Assembly: GCA_049487715.1 (NCBI GenBank) | Contig: CP150582.1 | Location: 62,001 to 126,000, forward strand | Reading direction: 5' to 3' | DNA length: 64,000 nt | Origin: Pycnococcus provasolii | Taxonomy: Eukaryota > Chlorophyta > Pseudoscourfieldiophyceae > Pseudoscourfieldiales | Shown: positions 45,918 through 54,673 of the stretch, piece by piece | Position numbering within the stretch: position 1 is the first letter of the stretch | Layout of the letters: the number at the start of each line of letters is the position of its first letter | Notes under the pieces: model-generated | Database searches by the model: none | Seen by the model: only the letters and a program-made list of their open reading frames with translations | Told to the model about the DNA's origin: nothing | Position numbers and translations under genes: made by a program

Positions 45918-48479
45918 TCACGCGCGATTGCGAGCACGGAGAACGCGGGCTCCTACAACCTCCGCCTCCTTCTCACGTCTCTTCAACTCGGCAGCCTCCG
46001 CGGCACGTCGCAGCGCAGGGTGGACGCGCTCGAGCGTCGACGGCGCCTGAACGGCGACCGGACCACGCGGCGCCTGCACCGTGGTTTGGCGCCTCGACTT
46101 TCGCCGTCCACCGCCGGTGCTTGCGCCGTCGTTCTCCTTGTCGTCGTCAAAGTCGTCGTTGGCGTCATCATCGCCTTCATCCTCCCATGCTCCACGCAGG
46201 CCTTCCATCGCCACGGAGCTCGCCATGGCGGCACGCACCTCAGCCTTGAGTGCCGCCTCGCGCTCCGCCGCTAGCCGCGTCGCCTCCGCGAGCTGCGATC
46301 GCAGCCGATCCACCTCTGCGCGAAGCTGGTGAACCTCCGAGGTGGATGCTGCCGCGGCAGCCTGCGCCGCCTTAAGCTGCGTGGCGGGACCGGGAGGCTT
46401 CGCCTTGGGCGGCGGCTTCTCCACCGCCGGCACAGCGAAGGCTCCCATCCGCGCCGTGGTATCCTGCCGCGTGCGTGCCGCGGCGGATGCATATCGGAGC
46501 GTGTGCAACGTCTCGTCGAAGTCGCACGCGTCGGGGGAAATGCCGACGACGAGCACGAGGCGCCCGATGCCCTTGAGCGGGTCGCGGAGAAGGTGTGTGA
46601 TGGCCGAGTCGCGGAACGGCACTGGTACAGGTGGCTTGGCAGGTGCGGCGCCGGCACCTCCCTTAGCAGCCTGCGCGGCAATCATCTGATTGTGCCGCGT
46701 CGCCTCCAAGCATCTCCCAAGCGCCATGAGGCTGGCGTTGATCGCGATCGACTCTTTCAGCGCCGCGCCGCCGTGCCCCGTTCTTCCGGCACGCTCGGAT
46801 CCTGCGAGGTCGACGAACGTCAGGCGTGCGGGTGCGGCGCCTGGCGCTGCGGGTGGAAGTGTGACCGTGAACACGGCATGGCTTCGGCTCGAGCTTCGGT
46901 TCAGGGCTGTCCTCGCAGCGCGTCGCTTTGCGCGGCATCTTCGGTACAAAGCCATAGCCTCCGCCGCGGAAGCGCAAGGTCTCTCGACAAGGCCGCAGAC
47001 GACGACGGATCCATCCGCCACCTCACGAATCGGCAGCGGCGCGGCGGATGCGGCGTGCGACACGGCATGCCGTGCAGCCCCCTCGTCCGTTTCCGTGGCA
47101 CTCACGCACGCCGACCCTCGCGCGTCCTGTCTTTCAGGCCCGATGAGGTCGAAGACACGCTCGCCGTAAATCTCGAAGCTGCTGACGCGCGGCGCGATTC
47201 TCTCCGTTTCCCCGGCTCGTCCCGCCGCATCGGCGCCGTACAAGTGGCGATAGATGCGATCAATCGTCTGCGGCACGATGCCTGGGCAGTTACGCGTTCC
47301 CTCCAGCGTGAACGTCTTACCGCTCGCGGTGATTCCATACGTCAGCACGACTCCACCCGTCCCACCTCGCAGGAGTGCGTCGTCGACCATCCCTGCCGCC
47401 GCGGCTGCGTACGCCTGCGTCTGCGTGGCTGCTGGCCCTAGCACGCGCCCGAAGCGAAGCATCTGCGGAACTCCGCCACCACCTCGTTTGTGTGCCTCCG
47501 ACCCTGCCGGCGCCTGTAGTCGCACGGTGTCTGCGCTTTCGATGGCAATGCACGGTCGAGCAGGTCCTGCCGCTGGCACCGCATCTTTGGCATCCGCCCT
47601 TCGACGAACCGCCGGTGCGTTGGCAGGTTGCAGTGTGCTGGTGCACGTCGAGTCTGCGGGCGCGACCGTGTTGTTCGCCGTGCGTGGTGGTCGTACTCGA
47701 AGAACCACCTGCATGCGAGCGCTCGACGGGTCGGCGTTGCTGTTTTCGTCGTTGACCGTTGCCTGCTGAAGCGTCGTGCGCTTACGCTTGCGAAGAGCGG
47801 ACGCCTCCGCCGCAAACAGGTTTTCGAGATTTCTGGAGGTTGATGAGAGGATGGTTTGTGAGTGCGTTATTTCTCTTCTTGGGTTGGTTGGTTTTTTTTT
47901 TCGGGGTGGGGGGGGGGGATAGGAGTCATCGTACCTCGGTCGCATCTCGTCGCTGAATCTTGGTTCCGTTTCACCTGGAGGAAACGAGTAGGCGTCTTCG
48001 TCTTCTTCGTCGTCTTCTTCGTCGTCTTCTTCCTGGTCGTGCATGTGCACATCCTCCTTCTGAGCTTCGTCGACAACGAAGTCGTCGTCATCCTGAGCGT
48101 CAGCGAGGTTGTCGGGCTGGTGGAGTTGCTGGTCGTCGTCGTCTTCAATCTCCTCTTCTTCTTGTGCGAGCGCGCGCGTGTCGTCTTTCCTCTTTTGTGC
48201 TTCTGCGACGACGAGTTCTACCCACACAGCCTTTCTCGTGTTTGCCTTGACGCCGTGCGCCGCGAGGTCGACGCGCCACGTTTCGAGGAGCGCGCGCATC
48301 TGCTTGACCGTCATGCTCTTCACGTGCTCTTGTGCGCAGTACACCACGGCTGCTGCTTGACCGTCAGACTCCAAGGCGGCGGCAGCGTTCATGTTGTCGT
48401 CTCTCACAGGCACGTCCATCTCCGAGTCGCCGACGAACGCTTGACCACCACCACCACCATGGTTGGTTTGACCGTCCAT
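45918..48479 (-). CDS. Kinesin with N-terminal SAP-like segment
   Basis: The 853-residue protein starts at the ATG at 48479. Residues about 54-92 (KSMTVKQMRALLETW...KANTRKAVWVELVV) resemble a SAP DNA-binding helix-turn-helix. An acidic Asp/Glu-rich stretch (about 100-190) follows. The motor (about 225-600) has VVLTYGITASGKTFTLEG (P-loop, about 380), FEIYGERVFDL, NRSSSRSHAVF (switch I), LTFVDLAGSER (switch II) and LKESIAINASLMALGRCL, so it is a complete ATPase. Inserts between switch I and the C-terminal strands recall the kinesin-6 class, but I do not assign it. The tail has a short coiled coil (about 640-720), an acidic block with DDDKEND and a basic RRKSRR stretch. The protein lacks a signal and is probably nuclear or spindle-associated. 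Confidence 0.88.
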   Translation of the reverse strand: MDGQTNHGGGGGQAFVGDSEMDVPVRDDNMNAAAALESDGQAAAVVYCAQEHVKSMTVKQMRALLETWRVDLAAHGVKANTRKAVWVELVVAEAQKRKDDTRALAQEEEEIEDDDDQQLHQPDNLADAQDDDDFVVDEAQKEDVHMHDQEEDDEEDDEEDEDAYSFPPGETEPRFSDEMRPRYDDSYPPPPPRKKKPTNPRREITHSQTILSSTSRNLENLFAAEASALRKRKRTTLQQATVNDENSNADPSSARMQVVLRVRPPRTANNTVAPADSTCTSTLQPANAPAVRRRADAKDAVPAAGPARPCIAIESADTVRLQAPAGSEAHKRGGGGVPQMLRFGRVLGPAATQTQAYAAAAAGMVDDALLRGGTGGVVLTYGITASGKTFTLEGTRNCPGIVPQTIDRIYRHLYGADAAGRAGETERIAPRVSSFEIYGERVFDLIGPERQDARGSACVSATETDEGAARHAVSHAASAAPLPIREVADGSVVVCGLVERPCASAAEAMALYRRCRAKRRAARTALNRSSSRSHAVFTVTLPPAAPGAAPARLTFVDLAGSERAGRTGHGGAALKESIAINASLMALGRCLEATRHNQMIAAQAAKGGAGAAPAKPPVPVPFRDSAITHLLRDPLKGIGRLVLVVGISPDACDFDETLHTLRYASAAARTRQDTTARMGAFAVPAVEKPPPKAKPPGPATQLKAAQAAAAASTSEVHQLRAEVDRLRSQLAEATRLAAEREAALKAEVRAAMASSVAMEGLRGAWEDEGDDDANDDFDDDKENDGASTGGGRRKSRRQTTVQAPRGPVAVQAPSTLERVHPALRRAAEAAELKRREKEAEVVGARVLRARNRA

Positions 48480-49251
48480 GACGCTTGACGAGAAAAGGCG
48501 TGGCGTGAACGGGAATGGAGAACTGGGAGCCCAGGGGGGGAGGGGGCACGAAGCAGGCAGGAAAAGTCTCAAAGAGGTGCGAGGTGCGAGACGGAAAAGA
48601 GAGAGAGAGAGACGTTGACTTGGGCTGCACCAACCCCCGGGAAAACCTGCCCCCCTCAGGACCCATGCATGCATGTAGGGGATATCTGTCCGTTTGCGTT
48701 TTGTTTCAAGAGAATTCAAGGGTCAACAAAACAAAAGGGGTTGGGGAAACAAATTACAAAAGGTTGGGGAAACAAAAAAAGGTTGGGGAAAAGGCGGGGC
48801 CACCCAAACCTCTTGCAGGTGGCAGAAGGGAGTCAAGGGGTCCCTCGGGGGTCCCTCGGGGGTCCCTGGCACCTGGCACGGAGGCCGGCATCGGACCGGA
48901 TCCAATACCTTAAGTAGGTCCGCTGAGACCTTCCGCTGCAGGAGGCGAATAATAGTACTAACCTTAATGTGTGTCCTCAACGGATGGGTGGTTGATGCCA
49001 CCCTTGGCCACCCCCGGGAAAAATGAATTGAGGCCTGTGGGTACCTTTCTCGCTAATTCTTGTCCAGTGCCAGTCCAGGCAAGCCCCTGGCAGCCTGGGA
49101 GGTGGGGTGGATGGCTGCACAAGGCACAACGCACTCCCCTTGCCCCCTCCGCTTCGGCGACGTCCGGCCTGGCCTGGCCTTGTGGGTGGGACCCACCACC
49201 ATAATCATAATCAACTGTCAGCTGTTTTCCACGGGTGATCACGACGCCATC
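48480..49251. other. Divergent promoter with small tandem repeats
   Basis: Three GGTTGGGGAAA-type units lie at about 48739-48800 and three GGGTCCCTCGG units at about 48838-48866. A C/G-rich leader precedes the kinesin. I see no gene. Confidence 0.5.
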
Positions 49252-50967
49252 ATGCTCAGGCTCCAACGCTCTCTCTTCTTTGTTGATTTGTGTGCTCTCT
49301 GGCTTGCGTCACTAACCATGTTCGCATCATCACACTCCGCCTCCGCCTCAACACCTTCGGAATTCCCCGTGCGACTGCAAGATAACGGAACCGTCAGCAT
49401 ATCCGCCGTCGCGCCTTCCAAGGAACTTAAGGTGAACGCCGGAGACGCAAACGAAGACAGCGTCAAGTTCATGGGGGACGTGCACGTACCAAGCGGCGTA
49501 TTCGTCAACGGAGAACCGGTCGCCACGAACAAAAATAGCATGCTCATAACAGACATGCCCGTGTGCCACGAACCGGGAACCGACGCCATGCTTGGACTTC
49601 CGACAGGTGGATTCGAGTGCGACTGCCTCGAAGGGTGGAGTGGACCGACGTGCAGCGAGGGGGGCGGAGGAGCGGCGACCAGGCTTGGAGTTGGCCATGC
49701 GTTCACTTGCCGAGTTCTCTCGAACAATAAGGCGAAGTGCTGGGGAAACAATGGGAACGGCCAACTCGGCTACGGCGATACCATCCAACGCGGTGACCTT
49801 CCGAATACGATGGGCGACAACCTGCCTTACGTCGACGTCGGCACGGGACGAACAGTCAAGCAGATCACAGCGGGAAGCGCACAAATGTGCGCGCTCCTCG
49901 ACAACGACAAGGCGAAGTGCTGGGGATATAATTATAATGGCGAACTCGGATACGGCGATACGAATAGGCGCGGCGATGGACCGAACGAGATGGGCGAAAA
50001 CCTGCCGTACGTCGACGTCGGCACGGGGCGCACAGTCAAGCAGATCTCAGCGGGAAGCAGTCACATGTGCGCGCTCCTCGACAACGATCAGGTGAAGTGC
50101 TGGGGAGTGAATGGGAATGGCCAACTCGGCTACGGCGACACCATGCAACGCGGCGACGGCCCGAACGAGATGGGCGACAACCTGCCGTACGTCGACGTCG
50201 GCACGGGACGAACAGTCAAGCAGATCTCAGTGAGTGGCAGTCACACGTGCGCGATCCTCGACGACGACAAGGTGAAGTGCTGGGGATATAATTATGTTGG
50301 CCAACTCGGATACGGCGACACGACCACACGCGGCGACGGACCGAACGAGATGGGCGACAACCTGCCGTACGTCGACCTCGGCACGGGACGCACGGCCAAG
50401 CAGATTGAGGTGAGTAGCGGTCACACGTGCGCGATCCTCGACAACGACAAGCTGAAGTGCTGGGGATGGAATGGGGGTGGTGCACTCGGCATCGGCGAGA
50501 GCTCCGGCACATATCCAAATTATAACAACCGCGGCGACGGACCGAACGAGATGGGCGACAACCTGCCGTACGTTGACGTCGGCACGGGGCGCATGGTCAA
50601 GCAGATCTCATTGGATCAACATACGTGCGCAATCCTCGACAACGATAAGGTGAAGTGCTGGGGACGTAATTGGGAAGGCCAACTCGGCTACGGCGACAAG
50701 AACGACCGCGGCGAACTTCCGAATTCGATGGGCGACAGCTTGCCATACGTGGACCTGGGTACGGGACGTACGGCAGTCGCCATCGGTATTGCATATTGCC
50801 CGGGGTCCGCTCATACGTGCGCAATCCTTGACAACGACGCGATGAAATGCTGGGGAGGGGGGAGTTATAATATTGGCCAACTCGGGTACGGCGACACGAT
50901 ATTCCGCGGCGACGGACCGAACGAGATGGGCGACAACCTACCGTACGTTGACTTGGGCAGCGTGTGA
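49252..50967 (+). CDS. Secreted EGF-like/RCC1-type repeat protein
   Basis: The ATG at 49252 gives 571 residues with a signal peptide (about 1-30, LCALWLASLTMFASSHSASA). Residues about 35-100 form a beta-rich segment. An EGF-like Cys cluster follows, with CHEPGT...GGFECDCLEGWSGPTC (about 104-133). Seven RCC1-type repeats (about 140-571) each have a pattern like HTCAILDNDKVKCWGYNYxGQLGYGDT and RGDGPNEMGDNLPYVD. They form one beta-propeller, and the last blade ends with the protein (YVDLGSV). The DNA units of about 170 bp are still alike, so the array expanded recently. Similar secreted propellers are often cell-surface proteins. Function and ligand are unknown. Confidence 0.82.
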   Translation: MLRLQRSLFFVDLCALWLASLTMFASSHSASASTPSEFPVRLQDNGTVSISAVAPSKELKVNAGDANEDSVKFMGDVHVPSGVFVNGEPVATNKNSMLITDMPVCHEPGTDAMLGLPTGGFECDCLEGWSGPTCSEGGGGAATRLGVGHAFTCRVLSNNKAKCWGNNGNGQLGYGDTIQRGDLPNTMGDNLPYVDVGTGRTVKQITAGSAQMCALLDNDKAKCWGYNYNGELGYGDTNRRGDGPNEMGENLPYVDVGTGRTVKQISAGSSHMCALLDNDQVKCWGVNGNGQLGYGDTMQRGDGPNEMGDNLPYVDVGTGRTVKQISVSGSHTCAILDDDKVKCWGYNYVGQLGYGDTTTRGDGPNEMGDNLPYVDLGTGRTAKQIEVSSGHTCAILDNDKLKCWGWNGGGALGIGESSGTYPNYNNRGDGPNEMGDNLPYVDVGTGRMVKQISLDQHTCAILDNDKVKCWGRNWEGQLGYGDKNDRGELPNSMGDSLPYVDLGTGRTAVAIGIAYCPGSAHTCAILDNDAMKCWGGGSYNIGQLGYGDTIFRGDGPNEMGDNLPYVDLGSV

Positions 50968-51619
50968 GTGAGGACAGTGAGTGAGCCCGCGACAGTGGTG
51001 GTTTTTGTCTAAAGGACTGAGAGGAGGGAGGCACATACATCGGACGGACGGACGGACGGACGGAGTTGGAGCAGGGTACAAACCTAACCTTAAGTAAGTA
51101 AGTAACGCAGGGTCACACAGGATTACCACTATTAGCTTAAACCCGAACCGATTCGCATTCGCATTAGGGTTAGGGTTAGGGTTACGCCGCCCCCCCCATC
51201 TTGTTTTTTTGTTTCCCGCGCGCGCACTTCATTATTCGCCAACTCCCCAGCTCACTAATGGCGCGCCATGGCCATGGCCGTCGCTCCCCCTCGCCTCCAC
51301 CGCCTCTGATCACTCTCCTCCGGTCATTGCTCCAAAGATTGACTTGCGGTCGTTGCTCTCTGTCCACGGGGTCGCGTGGTCTGTTTTCTCTTCGAATACA
51401 CGTCGTTGCCAACCTTGATGGCAATGATGATAATAATGCGCAGACTCTTCTGTCTCCACCTTCCACCGAGTTCAGTGAGTTGGCATCCTCTGGCACAACC
51501 TTTGAATCATCAGGGCGGGCATTTTCTGGAGAGGTTAATTCACGGAGGAATCGTCGGATCAACCTTCTCGTCATGATGCTCCTCCTCCTCCGACCGCGGG
51601 ACCCGTGGGTGACGCAAAT
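50968..51619. promoter_or_regulatory. Spacer with telomere-like tract, possible missed exon
   Basis: At 51164-51186 (TTAGGG)3 TTACG occurs on the coding strand of the next gene, and (GGAC)n at about 51042-51062. At 51258-51474 an ATG-started frame of protein-like character ends at a GTGAGT donor. A 164-nt intron (51475-51638, ending GCGAG) would join it in frame to the RCC1-repeat gene. The acceptor lacks a pyrimidine tract, so this remains uncertain. Confidence 0.35.
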
Positions 51620-52624
51620 ATGGCATTGTCGGCGCGAGAAGAAGAAGAAGAAGATTATGACACATCATCATCGGTATCTGGACTCGTGCGCGCGACACAG
51701 GGTCAACGACAGCAGACTCGCTTTGTACCTGCCGCACTGTCCGACATCACACAGTCACCCAGTGGAACGACCGTTACCGCAGGTGTCACGCTCGCGGCGG
51801 GCGGGAACCAGAGCATGGCGGTACGACACGCGCGACCCAACGAGGTGGACGCGTGGGGGGAAATGCCGCCGGAAGATATCACAGGACAAAACTACGTCGC
51901 CGTCGCCACAGGACTCGGGCACTCAATCACGATACAAAGCGACGGAAGCATAGCGTGCTGGGGCTTAAATAACCACGGACAGGCACCTCGCACGCCCATC
52001 CATGGAAACGACTTCGTCGCCGTCGCCGTCGGAAGCTGGCACTCGCTCGCACTGCGGAGCGACGGCACCGTCGTCTGCTGGGGCTTCAACAACCAAGGGC
52101 AGGCACCTCCTAACGGCATTCCTGGCAAATTCGTCGCCATCGCCGCAGGCGCGTACCACTCGCTCGGCATTCGCGAAGACGGAAGCGTCGCATGCTGGGG
52201 TTTGAACAACCACAAGCAGGCGCCGCGAAGAGGCATTGCGGGTGACTTCGTTGCGATCGCCGCGGGATACTCGCACTCAATGGCGATGCGACGCGATGGA
52301 ACCGTGCGTTGCTGGGGCGACAACAGCTACGGGCAAGCACCGCCCGAGGGCGTGCCCCGCAAATTCGTTGCGATCGCCGCAGGGTGGCACCACTCGATCG
52401 CGATTGCACAGGATGGTGGCGCCGTGTGCTGGGGCGCGAACGACAACGGGCAGGCACCTCCCGAAGGCGTCGCGGGCGCGTTCGTTTCGGTGGCTGCTGG
52501 CGAGTGCCACTCGCTCGCGCTTCGCGAAGACGGAAGCGTCGCATGCTGGGGCTCGAATCAGTTCGGGCAGGCACCTCCCACGGGTGTGCCCGGTCCGTTC
52601 GCGCTCCCGAGTTCGCGATTCTGA
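51620..52624 (+). CDS. RCC1-type short-repeat propeller protein
   Basis: The ATG at 51620 gives 334 residues; a spliced start at 51258 is possible (see the preceding spacer). After an acidic Glu-rich N-terminus, six or seven repeats of about 39 residues form a propeller. Each has FVAIAAGxxHSLALRxDGxVxCWGxNxxGQAPP. The core CWG-x-N-x-x-GQ matches RCC1 repeats, but the usual LG-x-G part is replaced by APP and the unit is shorter. Bacteria and protists have similar proteins. It lies downstream of, and in the same orientation as, another RCC1-type gene of a different subtype. No signal peptide is visible in this form. Function is unknown. Confidence 0.78.
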   Translation: MALSAREEEEEDYDTSSSVSGLVRATQGQRQQTRFVPAALSDITQSPSGTTVTAGVTLAAGGNQSMAVRHARPNEVDAWGEMPPEDITGQNYVAVATGLGHSITIQSDGSIACWGLNNHGQAPRTPIHGNDFVAVAVGSWHSLALRSDGTVVCWGFNNQGQAPPNGIPGKFVAIAAGAYHSLGIREDGSVACWGLNNHKQAPRRGIAGDFVAIAAGYSHSMAMRRDGTVRCWGDNSYGQAPPEGVPRKFVAIAAGWHHSIAIAQDGGAVCWGANDNGQAPPEGVAGAFVSVAAGECHSLALREDGSVACWGSNQFGQAPPTGVPGPFALPSSRF

Positions 52625-53183
52625 CTCACGCGATTTGTTTTTCCTTTCATTTTGTATTTGTGTTGTTTCAAATAATTTCTTTACAGTAATCATGCACCAC
52701 ACTACTAAGTTAGAGTAAGTTTATGCCTGCCCCTTACAGTAAACCATGCGCGTGCTTTGCGTGCTTTACAGTATTAATACTAAGGAATAAAAAAGGATGT
52801 ATGAATGAATAGTCTAGGAACCCACCCACGTGGTGCTGCGAGCTTGCCAGAACGACTCCAGCGGCGGCCGCCGGTAAGTACCTCGTACCAACTATGAGAG
52901 TACTGGTCACGAAAAGAGGTGGGCAAGCAAGAGTGCGTTGTTAGACTATTGATGACGGGCAAGAACTGTACTTACAGTAAATTGGAATCCGACAAATGGT
53001 TTGCTTTCGACGACCTCTTGGAATTTGGAAACAATTTCAGAAATCCGATTTTTCCGATCCGGAACTTCGCACAAGGCGATCCCTCCATCCATCCCTCCAT
53101 CAGTCAACCCCCCCCGACCCCCCTCCGCAGCCATCACTCCCCTGATCACATCCGCATCAGCGATCACGTCTTAACCACTTGTA
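52625..53183. other. Spacer, no gene recognised
   Basis: The region has several TTACAGTA words (about 52682-52780 and 52972) and a CATCCATCCCTCCATC-like run (about 53086-53101). I see no coding potential. Confidence 0.4.
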
Positions 53184-54644
53184 ATGACTTCAACGCATCT
53201 TGCGTGCGTTCTTATCATCGTTCTTTCCCTCACGCTCGGTGTGAGCACGTGCTCCGCAACGCGCCTGCAGAAGCTCGCCGCTGCATCGCAAAAAAGAAAA
53301 GCGGCCGCACGCGCGCAGCAAGTCGCGCACAGACTCAAAATTGGTCTAAATGCCGACGACGAACATAAAGACGGCGGGTACGACTGCCCGCCGCACATCA
53401 GAGACGTCTGCGAACTTGCTTGGACAGAAAAACGTGACGCAAGAGGGCGGCCTTTGCTCGAGCCGGACGACCAACTGAAGTGCGAAAATTTGCAAAGGCT
53501 GTGCGTGTACGACCTTGACTACAACCTCGTCGGAAGAACGAAGTGTGGCGACGTCTTTCCGCAGGAAAAGGGAGTCGAGGGAACGGACTGCACAGTGCAC
53601 GCAAGTCAGTTCGAGAGGCGGGCGGTGCGATCTTGTGGTGGCGTCACCGTCGCCGCTGCCCTCTCAGCGGCGCGTCTCCTCGCTCTTGCGAGAAAACCGC
53701 ACGGCATTTGCGCGCCGAGTCTAGCGAACGGGTTCCACTTCTCTGCGCAAGGAGAGAGCGCACCGTCGCTCGACGTGAGCGCGCCACCGCCTCCACCACC
53801 ACTGCCATACCCTCCCATCATTCTAGGCACAGCCGACTCTGGATTTCCTCGCCTTCTACCTCACGTCAGCCCGCCCCCGCGCCCGCCGCCGCGACCAAGG
53901 CCGCCGCCGCCCGCTGCACATGTATGCTCACCCGAATGCGTTGCAGCTCTATCTCCGATCGTCGCACATCTTCGCGAGTGTGAAGATCACAGTGACCCTG
54001 CAAAAGAAGCTCTTCGTGTTGTAAGCAGTGCATATGAAGTGTCATGCGGCGTGAACAAAATACACGCAGGATCGGTGTACGAGCCACGTGTCGACTTTCA
54101 AACTCCTCAACAAACGGCTCGAGAGGTGAAGCGATACAACGCCACGGACTCGCGAGTTTACCACGGGCGCAATGCCACCGAGAGAGCCTACTTTTCACCC
54201 GGTGTTCGGCATGAGACGGTGCGCGCTGCATCCCGCGGCGACGTTCTCGCGTACAAGCATCGCAATGCAGAGAATCGCCGCGAGGAAACGACGGACGAAC
54301 TTCTCGACACCTATGGAGCACCGCCGCCGCCGGCACCGCCGGGTGACGTGAGTGGCGGGAGGTTTGCCCAGCGCTCGAAAATTGGAGAGAGGCTTGGATT
54401 GGACGATCGTAACGTACAGCATGTTCGCGCACAAGCACCGCCTGCTTCGCCTGGGCAGCCTCCCAGCCCGCATGGACTCGTGCACATGGTGACTTCGCAG
54501 GAACAGCGCGATGAGAGCAGAAATCCGACTGGCTTGCGCGCTGCATTTGGCGCACTTGACGATGATGTACGTATCAATGCAACAACGAAGGATGGGCATG
54601 ACGACCACCTGCACCACCACCACCACCACCACGGTGCCTTGTAA
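53184..54644 (+). CDS. Secreted Cys- and Pro-rich protein, unknown
   Basis: The 486-residue protein starts at the ATG at 53184 with a signal peptide (about 1-25, ending STCSAT). Residues about 65-160 hold a Cys-containing module (YDCPPHIRDVCELAW, KCENLQRLCVYD, TKCGD, TDCT). Two Pro-rich stretches (PPPPPPLPYPP and PPPRPPPRPRPPPP, about 195-245) precede a second Cys pair (HVCSPECV). The remainder is charged, with several N-glycosylation-like NAT sites (YNATDS, RNATER). The C-terminus has seven consecutive His from a CAC repeat. Pro-rich, glycosylated secreted proteins are typical of algal walls or extracellular matrix; that role is inference. The gene ends only 29 bp before the end of the convergent giant gene. 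Confidence 0.7.
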   Translation: MTSTHLACVLIIVLSLTLGVSTCSATRLQKLAAASQKRKAAARAQQVAHRLKIGLNADDEHKDGGYDCPPHIRDVCELAWTEKRDARGRPLLEPDDQLKCENLQRLCVYDLDYNLVGRTKCGDVFPQEKGVEGTDCTVHASQFERRAVRSCGGVTVAAALSAARLLALARKPHGICAPSLANGFHFSAQGESAPSLDVSAPPPPPPLPYPPIILGTADSGFPRLLPHVSPPPRPPPRPRPPPPAAHVCSPECVAALSPIVAHLRECEDHSDPAKEALRVVSSAYEVSCGVNKIHAGSVYEPRVDFQTPQQTAREVKRYNATDSRVYHGRNATERAYFSPGVRHETVRAASRGDVLAYKHRNAENRREETTDELLDTYGAPPPPAPPGDVSGGRFAQRSKIGERLGLDDRNVQHVRAQAPPASPGQPPSPHGLVHMVTSQEQRDESRNPTGLRAAFGALDDDVRINATTKDGHDDHLHHHHHHHGAL

Positions 54645-54673
54645 TTGTTTCAAAATTCTTTCACTTACTAATA

